A stretch of DNA of 12,202 nt from Erysipelotrichaceae bacterium (lineage in GTDB: Bacteria > Bacillota_I > Bacilli_A > Erysipelotrichales > Erysipelotrichaceae). The notes beneath the pieces are model-generated. The model saw only the letters and a list, made by a program, of their open reading frames with translations, did not search any database and was not told where the DNA came from. The stretch spans positions 1 to 12,202 of the forward strand of contig JABUSI010000313.1 of NCBI GenBank assembly GCA_021442745.1, written 5' to 3'. Below are positions 6,458-12,202 of the stretch, one piece after another (the first letter of the stretch is position 1; the number at the start of each line of letters is the position of its first letter). Both the position numbers and the translations under genes were made by a program.

Positions 6458-6485
6458 TAATGATGGAAATGTGACGGAAAGTCAA
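6457..6485 (-). promoter_or_regulatory. Possible promoter of the AAA ATPase gene
   Basis: On the minus strand: TTGACT (6485-6480), 17-bp spacer, CATTAT (6462-6457). The palindrome at 6499-6544 lies upstream and the copy at 6430-6457 lies at the start point. The -10 box is only a 4/6 match. Confidence 0.4.
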
Positions 6486-6498
6486 CGGATACAGAATG

Positions 6499-6544
6499 TT
6501 TTAGAATAGAAATCTGTAACATGTTACACTTTTCTATTCTAAAA
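6499..6544. repeat. 46-bp near-perfect palindrome
   Basis: The arms 6499-6521 and 6522-6544 are complementary at 21 of 23 positions. The core TGTAACATGTTACA (6515-6528) is a perfect 14-bp palindrome, flanked by TTTTAGAATAGAAA and its complement. It lies between the divergent AAA and PRD-regulator genes and is larger than an ordinary dimer site, so two dimers or a cruciform-forming element are possible. Confidence 0.7.
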
Positions 6545-6581
6545 ATAGCAAAAACAGGAAAAAACGGCAGATATGGTACGG

Positions 6582-6602
6582 TTGCCGTTAAGTTAACGGC
6601 AA
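6582..6602. promoter_or_regulatory. Operator palindrome upstream of the PRD regulator
   Basis: TTGCCGTTAA (6582-6591), one central G, then TTAACGGCAA (6593-6602): a perfect 10+1+10 palindrome. Its centre is 20 bp upstream of the proposed -35 box. It matches the site before the PTS operon at 17 of 21 positions. Confidence 0.65.
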
Positions 6603-6611
6603 GTTTGCCTG

Positions 6612-6641
6612 TTGAACATAAAAGATATCGTAGTTTACAAT
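6612..6641 (+). promoter_or_regulatory. Promoter of the PRD regulator, predicted leaderless
   Basis: TTGAAC (6612-6617), 18-bp spacer, TACAAT (6636-6641). Transcription would start around 6648, which is the A of the favoured ATG start codon. Confidence 0.5.
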
Positions 6642-6647
6642 GGTATT

Positions 6648-8534
6648 ATGAACCGGACACAGAAACTTATTCTATTTACATTGTCAACGGATGACTACAG
6701 ATCAGCGAAGGAAATCGGGGAAAAGGCATTGATTTCCGAACGGACTGTGCGCAATCACATCTTTGAGTTATCGGAATATCTGAAAAACTACGGAGCGGAA
6801 GTCGAAAGCAAGCACAGATCGGGGTATAAGCTGGTTATTTTTGATGCGGAAAAGTTTGCGAATCTGAGCAGCAATACCGGGAATACGGATGCACAGTATA
6901 TTCCCGAGAATTCGGATGCCAGATGTGACTATATTATTGTCCGGTTAATCGAAAAAGACGATTATATCGAAACGGATGTCATTCTGGATTCGCTGTATAT
7001 CAGTGATTTCACGTTACAGGCGGATCTGAATAAAATACGGAAGATTCTGCAGTGGTACGATTTGCGGCTGGTAACACGTGGCAGTAAAATTGCGATTGAG
7101 GGAAAAGAAATGAACAAACGGTCCCTGATTGTAACGTACGCGAACCAGTTTCTGAATACACCGGAAGTGGAATCGAAGAAGAAGGAAATTTCCGAAATCT
7201 TACTGGATACGATGCAACGGTATCATACCTCCATGGCGGAAGTCAGTGTGGAACATACCATCCTGTATCTGTATGTAACAATGATGCGGGTATTGAGCGG
7301 GCATACCGTGGAACCGGATCCGAATGTGGATTATGAAGAAATCAACAGTCATCTGAGTTATGCCATCGGTTCGGAAATTGCGAAGGCCATGTATGAAAAG
7401 TATCACGTGATGCTGAATAAGCCGGAACTGAAGGCCATCAGTCTTCTGTTGTTCGGAAACCGGATTACCGAAGAATACGGGGGATCCAACAATGTCGTTA
7501 TTTCCCGGGATATTTATGATTTTGTCCAGGAAATTCTGTTGTTTGTGAACGTTACGATGAAGATGGACATTACCCGGAATCTGGATCTGATTATGAATCT
7601 GGCAACCCATCTGGTATCGTTACAGGTACGGCTGAATTATCACATTCCGTTGCGAAACCCGATGATTGTGGATATCAAAAAGAAGTATTCCCTGGGATAT
7701 GCCATTGCGTCCAGTATCAAATCCAAAATCGAACAGAAGTACAATACGGAACTGAAGGAAGACGAAGTGTGTTATTTTGCGCTGATTTTCGAGATGTCTC
7801 TCCGTACCAACGAACACAAGCGGAAAAAGAGTATTCTGATTGTGTGTGCAACCGGTAAGATTTCCAGTGAACTGTTGGCATATCAGTATAGGGATCTGTT
7901 TGGTAATTATCTGAAGAAAATTGACGTCTGCAACGTATCGGAATTAATGAATAAGGATTTCAGTCAGATTGATTATGTGGTGACGACGACACCGATTCAC
8001 TTTACGATACCGGTACCGATTATTGAAACGAATATGATGCTGTCGGATGAGGATGAGGAACAATTGCGTAAGGCGTTCCGGAGTTCCCCGCTGAACAAAA
8101 CGACAAGATATTACCGGGAGGAATTGTTTTTTCCGGACATTGATGCGGTTGATAAAGAAGATGCCATCCGGAAGTTGTGTGCATTGATTGAAGAAAATCA
8201 GAGCGTACCGGAAGGATTTGCGGATGCGGTCATCAAACGGGAAAGTTACGGTTCGACCGATTTCGGGGACATTACCGCGTTAGCCCATCCGTTCGGGGTG
8301 GTAACGGAACAGACCTTTGCGGCCGTAGGGATTCTGAAAAATCCGGTGAACTGGGGAAAGAAAATGATCCGGATTGTCATTCTGATTTCGATGGCGGATC
8401 AGGTTGACGATTACCTGGAAGAGTTTTATCAGAAAACCAGCCGGTTTATGCTGGACCGATCAAAACCGAAAAAACTGCTGGCAAATCCGACATATGATAA
8501 ATTACTGGAATTGCTGAAAGACGATCAAAGCTAG
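6648..8534 (+). CDS. LicR/MtlR-type PRD transcriptional activator with EIIB- and EIIA-like domains
   Basis: The 628-aa regulator has the full EII-type layout. An N-terminal HTH (SAKEIGEKALISERTVRNHIFEL, 19-41) and a second winged-helix region (to about 165) are followed by PRD1 (about 175-280), PRD2 (about 285-390), an EIIB-like domain with Cys400 in ILIVCATGKISSELL, and a Fru/Mtl-type EIIA domain with His547 in ALAHPFG. Of four canonical PRD histidines only the first of PRD2 (His321) is visible; the others align with Tyr207, Leu268 and Ile380. Such proteins activate PTS operons when phosphorylated by HPr and are silenced through their own EII domains. The frame extends to TTG 6612, but neither start has a Shine-Dalgarno site; ATG 6648 fits the family N-terminus. 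The gene lies just upstream of the beta-glucoside PTS genes, like licR before licBCAH. Confidence 0.87.
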   Translation: MNRTQKLILFTLSTDDYRSAKEIGEKALISERTVRNHIFELSEYLKNYGAEVESKHRSGYKLVIFDAEKFANLSSNTGNTDAQYIPENSDARCDYIIVRLIEKDDYIETDVILDSLYISDFTLQADLNKIRKILQWYDLRLVTRGSKIAIEGKEMNKRSLIVTYANQFLNTPEVESKKKEISEILLDTMQRYHTSMAEVSVEHTILYLYVTMMRVLSGHTVEPDPNVDYEEINSHLSYAIGSEIAKAMYEKYHVMLNKPELKAISLLLFGNRITEEYGGSNNVVISRDIYDFVQEILLFVNVTMKMDITRNLDLIMNLATHLVSLQVRLNYHIPLRNPMIVDIKKKYSLGYAIASSIKSKIEQKYNTELKEDEVCYFALIFEMSLRTNEHKRKKSILIVCATGKISSELLAYQYRDLFGNYLKKIDVCNVSELMNKDFSQIDYVVTTTPIHFTIPVPIIETNMMLSDEDEEQLRKAFRSSPLNKTTRYYREELFFPDIDAVDKEDAIRKLCALIEENQSVPEGFADAVIKRESYGSTDFGDITALAHPFGVVTEQTFAAVGILKNPVNWGKKMIRIVILISMADQVDDYLEEFYQKTSRFMLDRSKPKKLLANPTYDKLLELLKDDQS

Positions 8535-8554
8535 GTTGCAAGACTTAGCTTTTT
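8527..8554 (+). terminator. Terminator at the end of the PRD regulator gene
   Basis: AAAGCTAGG (8527-8535) pairs with CTTAGCTTT (8544-8552), with one G-T pair and an 8-nt loop, and a T run ends at 8554. The stem includes the stop codon. The PTS operon therefore probably depends mainly on its own promoter. Confidence 0.65.
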
Positions 8555-8560
8555 GTGAAA

Positions 8561-8581
8561 ATGCCGTTAAATAAACGGTAA
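8561..8581. promoter_or_regulatory. Operator upstream of the beta-glucoside PTS operon
   Basis: ATGCCGTTAA, central A, then TAAACGGTAA: an imperfect version of the palindrome at 6582-6602 (17 of 21 identical), with CCGTT and AACGG arms kept. The centre (8571) is 20 bp before the -35 box, as at the regulator promoter. The likely ligand is the adjacent PRD regulator. Confidence 0.6.
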
Positions 8582-8590
8582 AAACATCCT

Positions 8591-8619
8591 TTGATGGATA
8601 GAAAAATATCCGCTATTCT
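8591..8619 (+). promoter_or_regulatory. Promoter of the beta-glucoside PTS operon
   Basis: TTGATG (8591-8596), 17-bp spacer, TATTCT (8614-8619). Both boxes are imperfect, as expected for an activator-dependent promoter. A small inverted repeat, TCCGCT (8609-8614) and AGCGGA (8623-8628), brackets the -10 box and could be a second control site. Confidence 0.5.
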
Positions 8620-8643
8620 ATAAGCGGAAAAGGAGAACTGCTC

Positions 8644-8958
8644 ATGGATGAAATGAAATACTTAAACGATTTTTCCATTATCTCGTTTGCGGGAGATTCC
8701 AAGTCAAAATCGATGCTGGCTATCAAGGCTGCCAGGGAAGGCGATTTTGACAAAGCCGAAGCGTATCTGAAAGCGGCGGAAGAAGGGATGAACCTGGCGC
8801 ATGAAAAACAATTTGAAATGCTGCAACAGGAATCCAACGGGAATCCGGTGGATCTGACCATTGTTACCGTTCACGGTCAGGATCATCTGACAATGGCGAT
8901 TATGATGTACGATCTGGCAAAAGAATTTATGTATCTGTATAAGGAGATCAGAAAATAA
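8644..8958 (+). CDS. PTS lactose/cellobiose-type EIIA
   Basis: This 104-aa all-helical protein has the length of the CelC/ChbA/LacF family. The diagnostic block VTVHGQDHLTMAI (75-87) carries His77, the phosphoryl acceptor by family knowledge, and Asp80, the residue that coordinates a metal in the trimer. The family motif is usually HAQDH; here Gly replaces Ala. IISFAGDSKSKSMLAIKAAREGDFDKAEAYL (12-42) is the typical first-helix region. It takes phosphate from HPr and passes it to the lactose-type EIIB encoded 2 bp downstream. The start ATG 8644 has AGGAG (8631-8635) at 8 nt. It is the first gene of the operon behind the proposed activator site. Confidence 0.92.
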   Translation: MDEMKYLNDFSIISFAGDSKSKSMLAIKAAREGDFDKAEAYLKAAEEGMNLAHEKQFEMLQQESNGNPVDLTIVTVHGQDHLTMAIMMYDLAKEFMYLYKEIRK

Positions 8959-8960
8959 GT

Positions 8961-9599
8961 ATGAGAATCCTGGTGGTGTGCGGCGGAGGTATTTCGACCT
9001 CCATTATTGTGGAAGAAATGAAGAATTATGCCGGTGCGGATGATGTCATCAAGGCAATTCCGATGTTTCAGTTAAACAACTGTATCGATAGCTACGATAT
9101 TGTTTTTGCTGCGCCCCAGATTGAGTATGCTCACGACCAAATCAAAGAATTGTGTCATGACAAACACATTGCTTATCTGCCGATACCGGATGAGGTGTAC
9201 GGCAGTATGGACGGAGAACAGGTCATTCGACTGGCCAGAGAATGCCTGGTTGCAAGTTCCGGACAACAAACAAAGGAGAAGAGTATGAAGACACTCAAAA
9301 TCACCTTGGCTTGTGCCGGTGGTGTTTCTACCAGCATTTTATGCAGTAAAATCATCGCCGAGGCAAAAAGCAGAGGATTTGATGAAGTGGAATGCAAAGC
9401 GTATGGCGCCGGTACGTTGACGGACGAACTGGTTGCCGGAAGCAATGTCATTCTGTTAGGCCCGCAGGTTACGTATATGGAAGAAGACGTTGTCAAACGC
9501 TTCCCGGACTATCCTGTGCGGGTGATTTCCATGATGGATTACGGCACAATGAATGCCCGAAACATCGTTAACGGTTTATTGAAGGAATTCAATTGGTAA
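8961..9599 (+). CDS. Tandem PTS lactose/cellobiose-type EIIB (two EIIB domains in one frame)
   Basis: The 212-aa frame encodes two EIIB domains of about 100 residues each, where a single domain is usual. Domain 1 (1-97) starts MRILVVCGGGISTSI with Cys7 in the phosphate loop and has FAAPQIEYAHDQIKEL (49-64). Domain 2 (109-212) starts MKTLKITLACAGGVSTSIL with Cys118 and has LLGPQVTYMEEDV (165-177). Both keep the catalytic Cys and the PQ motif, but otherwise they are clearly diverged, so this is not a recent duplication. An in-frame ATG at 9285 (Met109), preceded by AAGGAG at 9273-9278, lies exactly at the domain junction, so domain 2 may also be made separately. EIIB carries phosphate from EIIA to the sugar bound by EIIC. 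The start at 8961 is 2 bp after the EIIA stop, with AAGGAG inside the EIIA gene at 14 nt, suggesting coupled translation. Confidence 0.88.
   Translation: MRILVVCGGGISTSIIVEEMKNYAGADDVIKAIPMFQLNNCIDSYDIVFAAPQIEYAHDQIKELCHDKHIAYLPIPDEVYGSMDGEQVIRLARECLVASSGQQTKEKSMKTLKITLACAGGVSTSILCSKIIAEAKSRGFDEVECKAYGAGTLTDELVAGSNVILLGPQVTYMEEDVVKRFPDYPVRVISMMDYGTMNARNIVNGLLKEFNW
9273..9287 (+). promoter_or_regulatory. Internal ribosome binding site and ATG at the EIIB-EIIB junction
   Basis: AAGGAG (9273-9278), 6-nt spacer, ATG (9285-9287), in frame with the upstream EIIB domain. In the fusion it is translated as KEKSM. It looks like the intact initiation region of a once-separate EIIB gene. Confidence 0.6.
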
Positions 9600-9613
9600 T
9601 TAGGGAGAACTTT

Positions 9614-10894
9614 ATGGCAAACACAAATAATAACTGGCAGATGAAAATCATGAAATTTGCCGGTAAAGTACAGAATAATTTAGTCGTCAGCTCCATTACC
9701 CAGGGTATGATGAGCACGATGGGTGTATTGATGACGGGTGCAGTCATCAACATTCTGATTAACCTGCCGATCAGCGCATGGACAACATTTCTGACAAACA
9801 TCGGCTTGCAGGCGCCTCTGGCACAGATTGTTACGTTGCTGAATATGGTTGGTATCTTTATGGTATTCGGTATCGGTAAGACGATTGCGGAAAAGCTGGG
9901 TGCGGACGGATTCCAGGCCGGAATTCTGTCTCTGATGTGCTACCTGATCGTTACCCCGCTGGTAACGGATGAAGCCGGTACCAACATGGTATCTGTGGAT
10001 CTGTTGGGTGCACAGGGTGTTATCACCGCAATGATTGTCGGTGTATTGGCCGGATACTTATTCGCAAAATTGTCCAAGACACAGTTGAAAATCAACATGC
10101 CGGACAGCGTTCCTCCGTTTGTGTCCGCATCGTTTGAAAACCTGCCGGGTCTTGTACTGACAAGCATTCCGTTTATCGTATTACGTATGATTTTCAACGC
10201 CACGCCGTTTGGAAGCTTTACGGCTGCTATCAATACGATTGTACAGGTTCCGTTGGTTTCCGTCGGTAATTCGTTTGCGGGACAATTGGTACTGGTATTA
10301 ATCTGCTGCTTACTGTGGTGGCTGGGTATGCATGGTACGTTGATTATCATACCGGCGTTGTATACCGTTGCGTATGCACCGTTGATTGAAAATATTACGG
10401 CAGTTGCTTCCGGTATGCCGGCTCCGCATCTTTTGTCCATGATGACCGTATTCTTTGTCGTACAGGCAATCGGTGGTCCGGGATGTATGTTGGGTCTGTG
10501 TGTCGATATGGCATTCTTTACCAAGTCCGAACGGTATAAGGCACAGGGTAAACTGGCTTTGGTACCGGGCTTATTCAATGTCATCGAACCGATGGTTTAC
10601 GGTACTCCGGTTGTATTGAACTTCCTGTTATTGATCCCGATGGTATTGACTCCGACCGTGATGTTCGTGTTAATGTACTTAGGTCTGAAAGCCGGAATCT
10701 TTACCACACCGTTGGTATTGGCTTCTTCTTTCCTGCCTGGTCCGATTATCGGATTCTTAGCCGGCGGCGGATTCATGTTCGGTGTATTCATCTGCCTGAT
10801 GTGCGTATTGAGCTGCGTCATTTACTATCCGTTTGTGAAGATGCTGGATAACCAGGAACTGGAACTGGAAAAGGCACAGGAAACACAGGAATAA
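9614..10894 (+). CDS. PTS lactose/cellobiose-type EIIC permease
   Basis: The 426-aa polytopic membrane protein has about ten hydrophobic segments and fits the CelB/LicC family length. The N-terminal KFAGKVQNNLVVSSITQGMMSTMGVLMTGA is typical of this permease family; KINMPDSVPPFVSASFENLPGLV, the membrane stretch LLWWLGMHGTLI and the loop GLFNVIEPMVYGTPVVLN are the conserved substrate-pathway regions as I recall them, the last containing the N-x-x-E-P motif of the sugar site. It imports a beta-glucoside such as cellobiose while EIIB phosphorylates it. The frame runs back to TTG 9593, but AGGGAG (9602-9607) is 6 nt before ATG 9614, which is taken as the start, 14 bp after the EIIB stop. The C-terminal tail is acidic (NQELELEKAQETQE) and faces the cytoplasm by inference. 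Confidence 0.92.
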   Translation: MANTNNNWQMKIMKFAGKVQNNLVVSSITQGMMSTMGVLMTGAVINILINLPISAWTTFLTNIGLQAPLAQIVTLLNMVGIFMVFGIGKTIAEKLGADGFQAGILSLMCYLIVTPLVTDEAGTNMVSVDLLGAQGVITAMIVGVLAGYLFAKLSKTQLKINMPDSVPPFVSASFENLPGLVLTSIPFIVLRMIFNATPFGSFTAAINTIVQVPLVSVGNSFAGQLVLVLICCLLWWLGMHGTLIIIPALYTVAYAPLIENITAVASGMPAPHLLSMMTVFFVVQAIGGPGCMLGLCVDMAFFTKSERYKAQGKLALVPGLFNVIEPMVYGTPVVLNFLLLIPMVLTPTVMFVLMYLGLKAGIFTTPLVLASSFLPGPIIGFLAGGGFMFGVFICLMCVLSCVIYYPFVKMLDNQELELEKAQETQE

Positions 10895-10904
10895 TCAGTG
10901 TATG

Positions 10905-10935
10905 ACAGAAAGAAGTGAACGCTTCTTTCTGTTTT
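10905..10935 (+). terminator. Strong hairpin between the EIIC and glycosidase genes, probable attenuator or mRNA stabiliser
   Basis: ACAGAAAGAAG (10905-10915) pairs perfectly with CTTCTTTCTGT (10922-10932), extendable by T10916-G10921 to leave a GAAC loop. Only four Ts follow. The next gene has no evident separate promoter, so the hairpin more likely reduces read-through or shields the upstream mRNA end than fully terminates. Confidence 0.6.
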
Positions 10936-10958
10936 CGTAGAAAAAAGGAGAAAGAAGT

Positions 10959-12202
10959 ATGAGTTTTCCAAAGAATTTCTTATGGGGTGGCGATATCAGT
11001 GCCAACCAGTGCGAAGGCGGATGGAATGAAGGCGGAAAAAGTCCGAATGAAACGGATTTCCAGACCGGCGGAACGAAAACGACTCCGAGAATGTTAACGT
11101 ATCGGAATGCCGACGGAACGTATGGGAAAGTGGCCGGAACCATCGGATTTACCCGGTTACCGGAAGGTGCAAAGTATGCGATCATCGACGGTGAATTCTA
11201 TCCGAACCATAAGGCAACCGATTTTTATCATCACTACAAGGAAGACATTAAGATGCTGGCGGAAATGAACTTCAAGGTGTTCAATATGACCTTGTCATGG
11301 GCCAGAATCTTGCCGAACGGTGTCGAAGGCGGCATCAACCGGGAAGGTGTAAAGTTCTATCGTGATGTCTTTAAAGAACTGAAGAAATACAACATCGAAC
11401 CGCACGTGCATCTGTATAAGTACGATATGCCGGTATACTACATTGAAAAGTATGACGGCTGGTCCAACCGGGCTCTGATTGATGAATTTTCGGAATTTGC
11501 GAAGATTGCGTTTAAGGAATATGACGGATTAGTAAAATACTGGTCAACGTTTAACGAAATCAACATTGTACAATTAATGGGGCCGTTGTCCGGAAGAAGC
11601 GATCAGGACCTGTATACACAACTGCATCATCAGCTGGTAGCGAGTGCGAGAGTTGTACGATATGCGCATGAGAACTATCCCGAACTGAAAGTCGGCTGTA
11701 TGGTAGCCGGTTTGTTTACGTATCCGTATACGTGTGATCCGGTGGATCAGCAGGCAAACCAGAAGTTCATGCAGGATAACTTCTACTATTGTGCCGATAC
11801 GTTTGTCAGAGGGTATTATCCGTCGTATGCGAAACGGTTATGGAAAGAAAAGAACGTTCAACTGGATATTACCGAACAGGATAAAGAAGACTTACTGGCC
11901 GGTAAAGTGGATTATATGGAATTCTCCTATTACTTTACCAATGTCGTAACGTTGCATGCGGAAGGATTGGAAACGACGGCCGGCAATCTGACGTTCGGCA
12001 TCCGGAATCCGTATCTGAACGTCAGCGAATGGGGCTGGGCAATCGATCCGGACGGTCTGAAGTATTATCTGCATGAAATGTATGACCGGTGGCAGATTCC
12101 TTTGCTGAACTGTGAAAACGGATTAGGTGCTACCGATGTACTGGAAGAAGACGGCAGCATTCATGACCCGTATCGGATTGAATATCACAGGGCACACATC
12201 AA
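10959..12202 (+). CDS. GH1 family 6-phospho-beta-glucosidase, 3' truncated by the window
   Basis: 414 codons are present with no stop before the end of the window; the family is usually about 460-490 aa. The N-terminus MSFPKNFLWGGDISANQCEGGW is the GH1 signature. YWSTFNEIN places the acid/base at Glu200 and LLNCENGLG places the nucleophile at Glu386. FYPNHKATDFYHHYKEDI (80-97) and SWARILPNG (113-121) are typical of the phospho-glucosidase branch. The phosphate-binding C-terminal loop lies beyond the window, so specificity for 6-phosphorylated sugars rests on PTS context. One oddity is HLYKYDMP (151-158): the usual TL-x-H-x-D/E-x-P motif has Lys154 where a sugar-binding His is common. AAGGAG (10945-10950) lies 8 nt before ATG 10959. 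It cleaves the imported phospho-disaccharide to glucose 6-phosphate and glucose or an aglycone. Confidence 0.9.
   Translation, partial: MSFPKNFLWGGDISANQCEGGWNEGGKSPNETDFQTGGTKTTPRMLTYRNADGTYGKVAGTIGFTRLPEGAKYAIIDGEFYPNHKATDFYHHYKEDIKMLAEMNFKVFNMTLSWARILPNGVEGGINREGVKFYRDVFKELKKYNIEPHVHLYKYDMPVYYIEKYDGWSNRALIDEFSEFAKIAFKEYDGLVKYWSTFNEINIVQLMGPLSGRSDQDLYTQLHHQLVASARVVRYAHENYPELKVGCMVAGLFTYPYTCDPVDQQANQKFMQDNFYYCADTFVRGYYPSYAKRLWKEKNVQLDITEQDKEDLLAGKVDYMEFSYYFTNVVTLHAEGLETTAGNLTFGIRNPYLNVSEWGWAIDPDGLKYYLHEMYDRWQIPLLNCENGLGATDVLEEDGSIHDPYRIEYHRAHI

Noticed and set aside
6479..6492. Possible cre box in the region between the AAA and PRD-regulator genes
   Set aside because: At least two to three mismatches to the consensus, including core positions; too weak to call.
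9940..10584. 214-codon minus-strand open frame opposite the EIIC gene
   Set aside because: It is a shadow of the clearly coding EIIC frame, with no start signal and a composition rich in Pro, Thr and Asn typical of antisense frames.
1..12202. CRISPR arrays, tRNA or rRNA genes, insertion sequences, integrase genes
   Set aside because: No regularly spaced repeats, cloverleaf-like segments or transposase motifs were seen on either strand.

Overview
The window is bacterial chromosome from a Bacillota (Firmicutes) member with moderate GC. Strong AGGAG-type Shine-Dalgarno sites, PTS-centred sugar uptake, a cre-like box and T-tailed hairpin terminators support this. Codon style and gene content suggest a gut Erysipelotrichia-like organism, but that is only an impression. 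No tRNA, rRNA, CRISPR array or insertion sequence was seen.

Left part (1-3567): the 3' end of a DUF697/YcjF-like gene; a YczE-type membrane protein; a stand-alone glucose-type PTS EIIA on the minus strand, converging on the YczE-like gene; a divergent MATE exporter; and an orphan type IV pilin-like gene with its own promoter and strong terminator.

Middle part (3577-6545) looks like accessory DNA. Two tandem operators with the same 28-bp geometry bracket a strong promoter. They precede a two-gene unit overlapping by 4 bp: an HTH protein fused to a DUF3990-type, ADP-ribosyltransferase-like domain, and an unrecognised 172-aa partner. I read this as a candidate toxin-antitoxin-like module. It converges on a minus-strand AAA ATPase of the DUF4143 group. 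Behind the ATPase lies an elaborate repeat region with a 46-bp near-perfect palindrome and a second copy of its core.

Right part (6582-12202): a complete-looking beta-glucoside system resembling licR-licBCAH. A PRD/EII-type regulator is followed by lactose/cellobiose-type EIIA, a tandem double EIIB, EIIC, and a GH1 6-phospho-beta-glucosidase cut by the window end. Two similar palindromes, one before the regulator and one before the EIIA gene, each have their centre exactly 20 bp upstream of a proposed -35 box, which suggests an activator site of the regulator. The regulator has no Shine-Dalgarno site, and its likely ATG coincides with the predicted transcription start, so it may be leaderless.

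Working model for the right part: beta-glucosides enter through EIIC and are phosphorylated via EIIA and EIIB, the phospho-disaccharide is cut by the GH1 enzyme, and PTS phosphorylation state tunes the activator.
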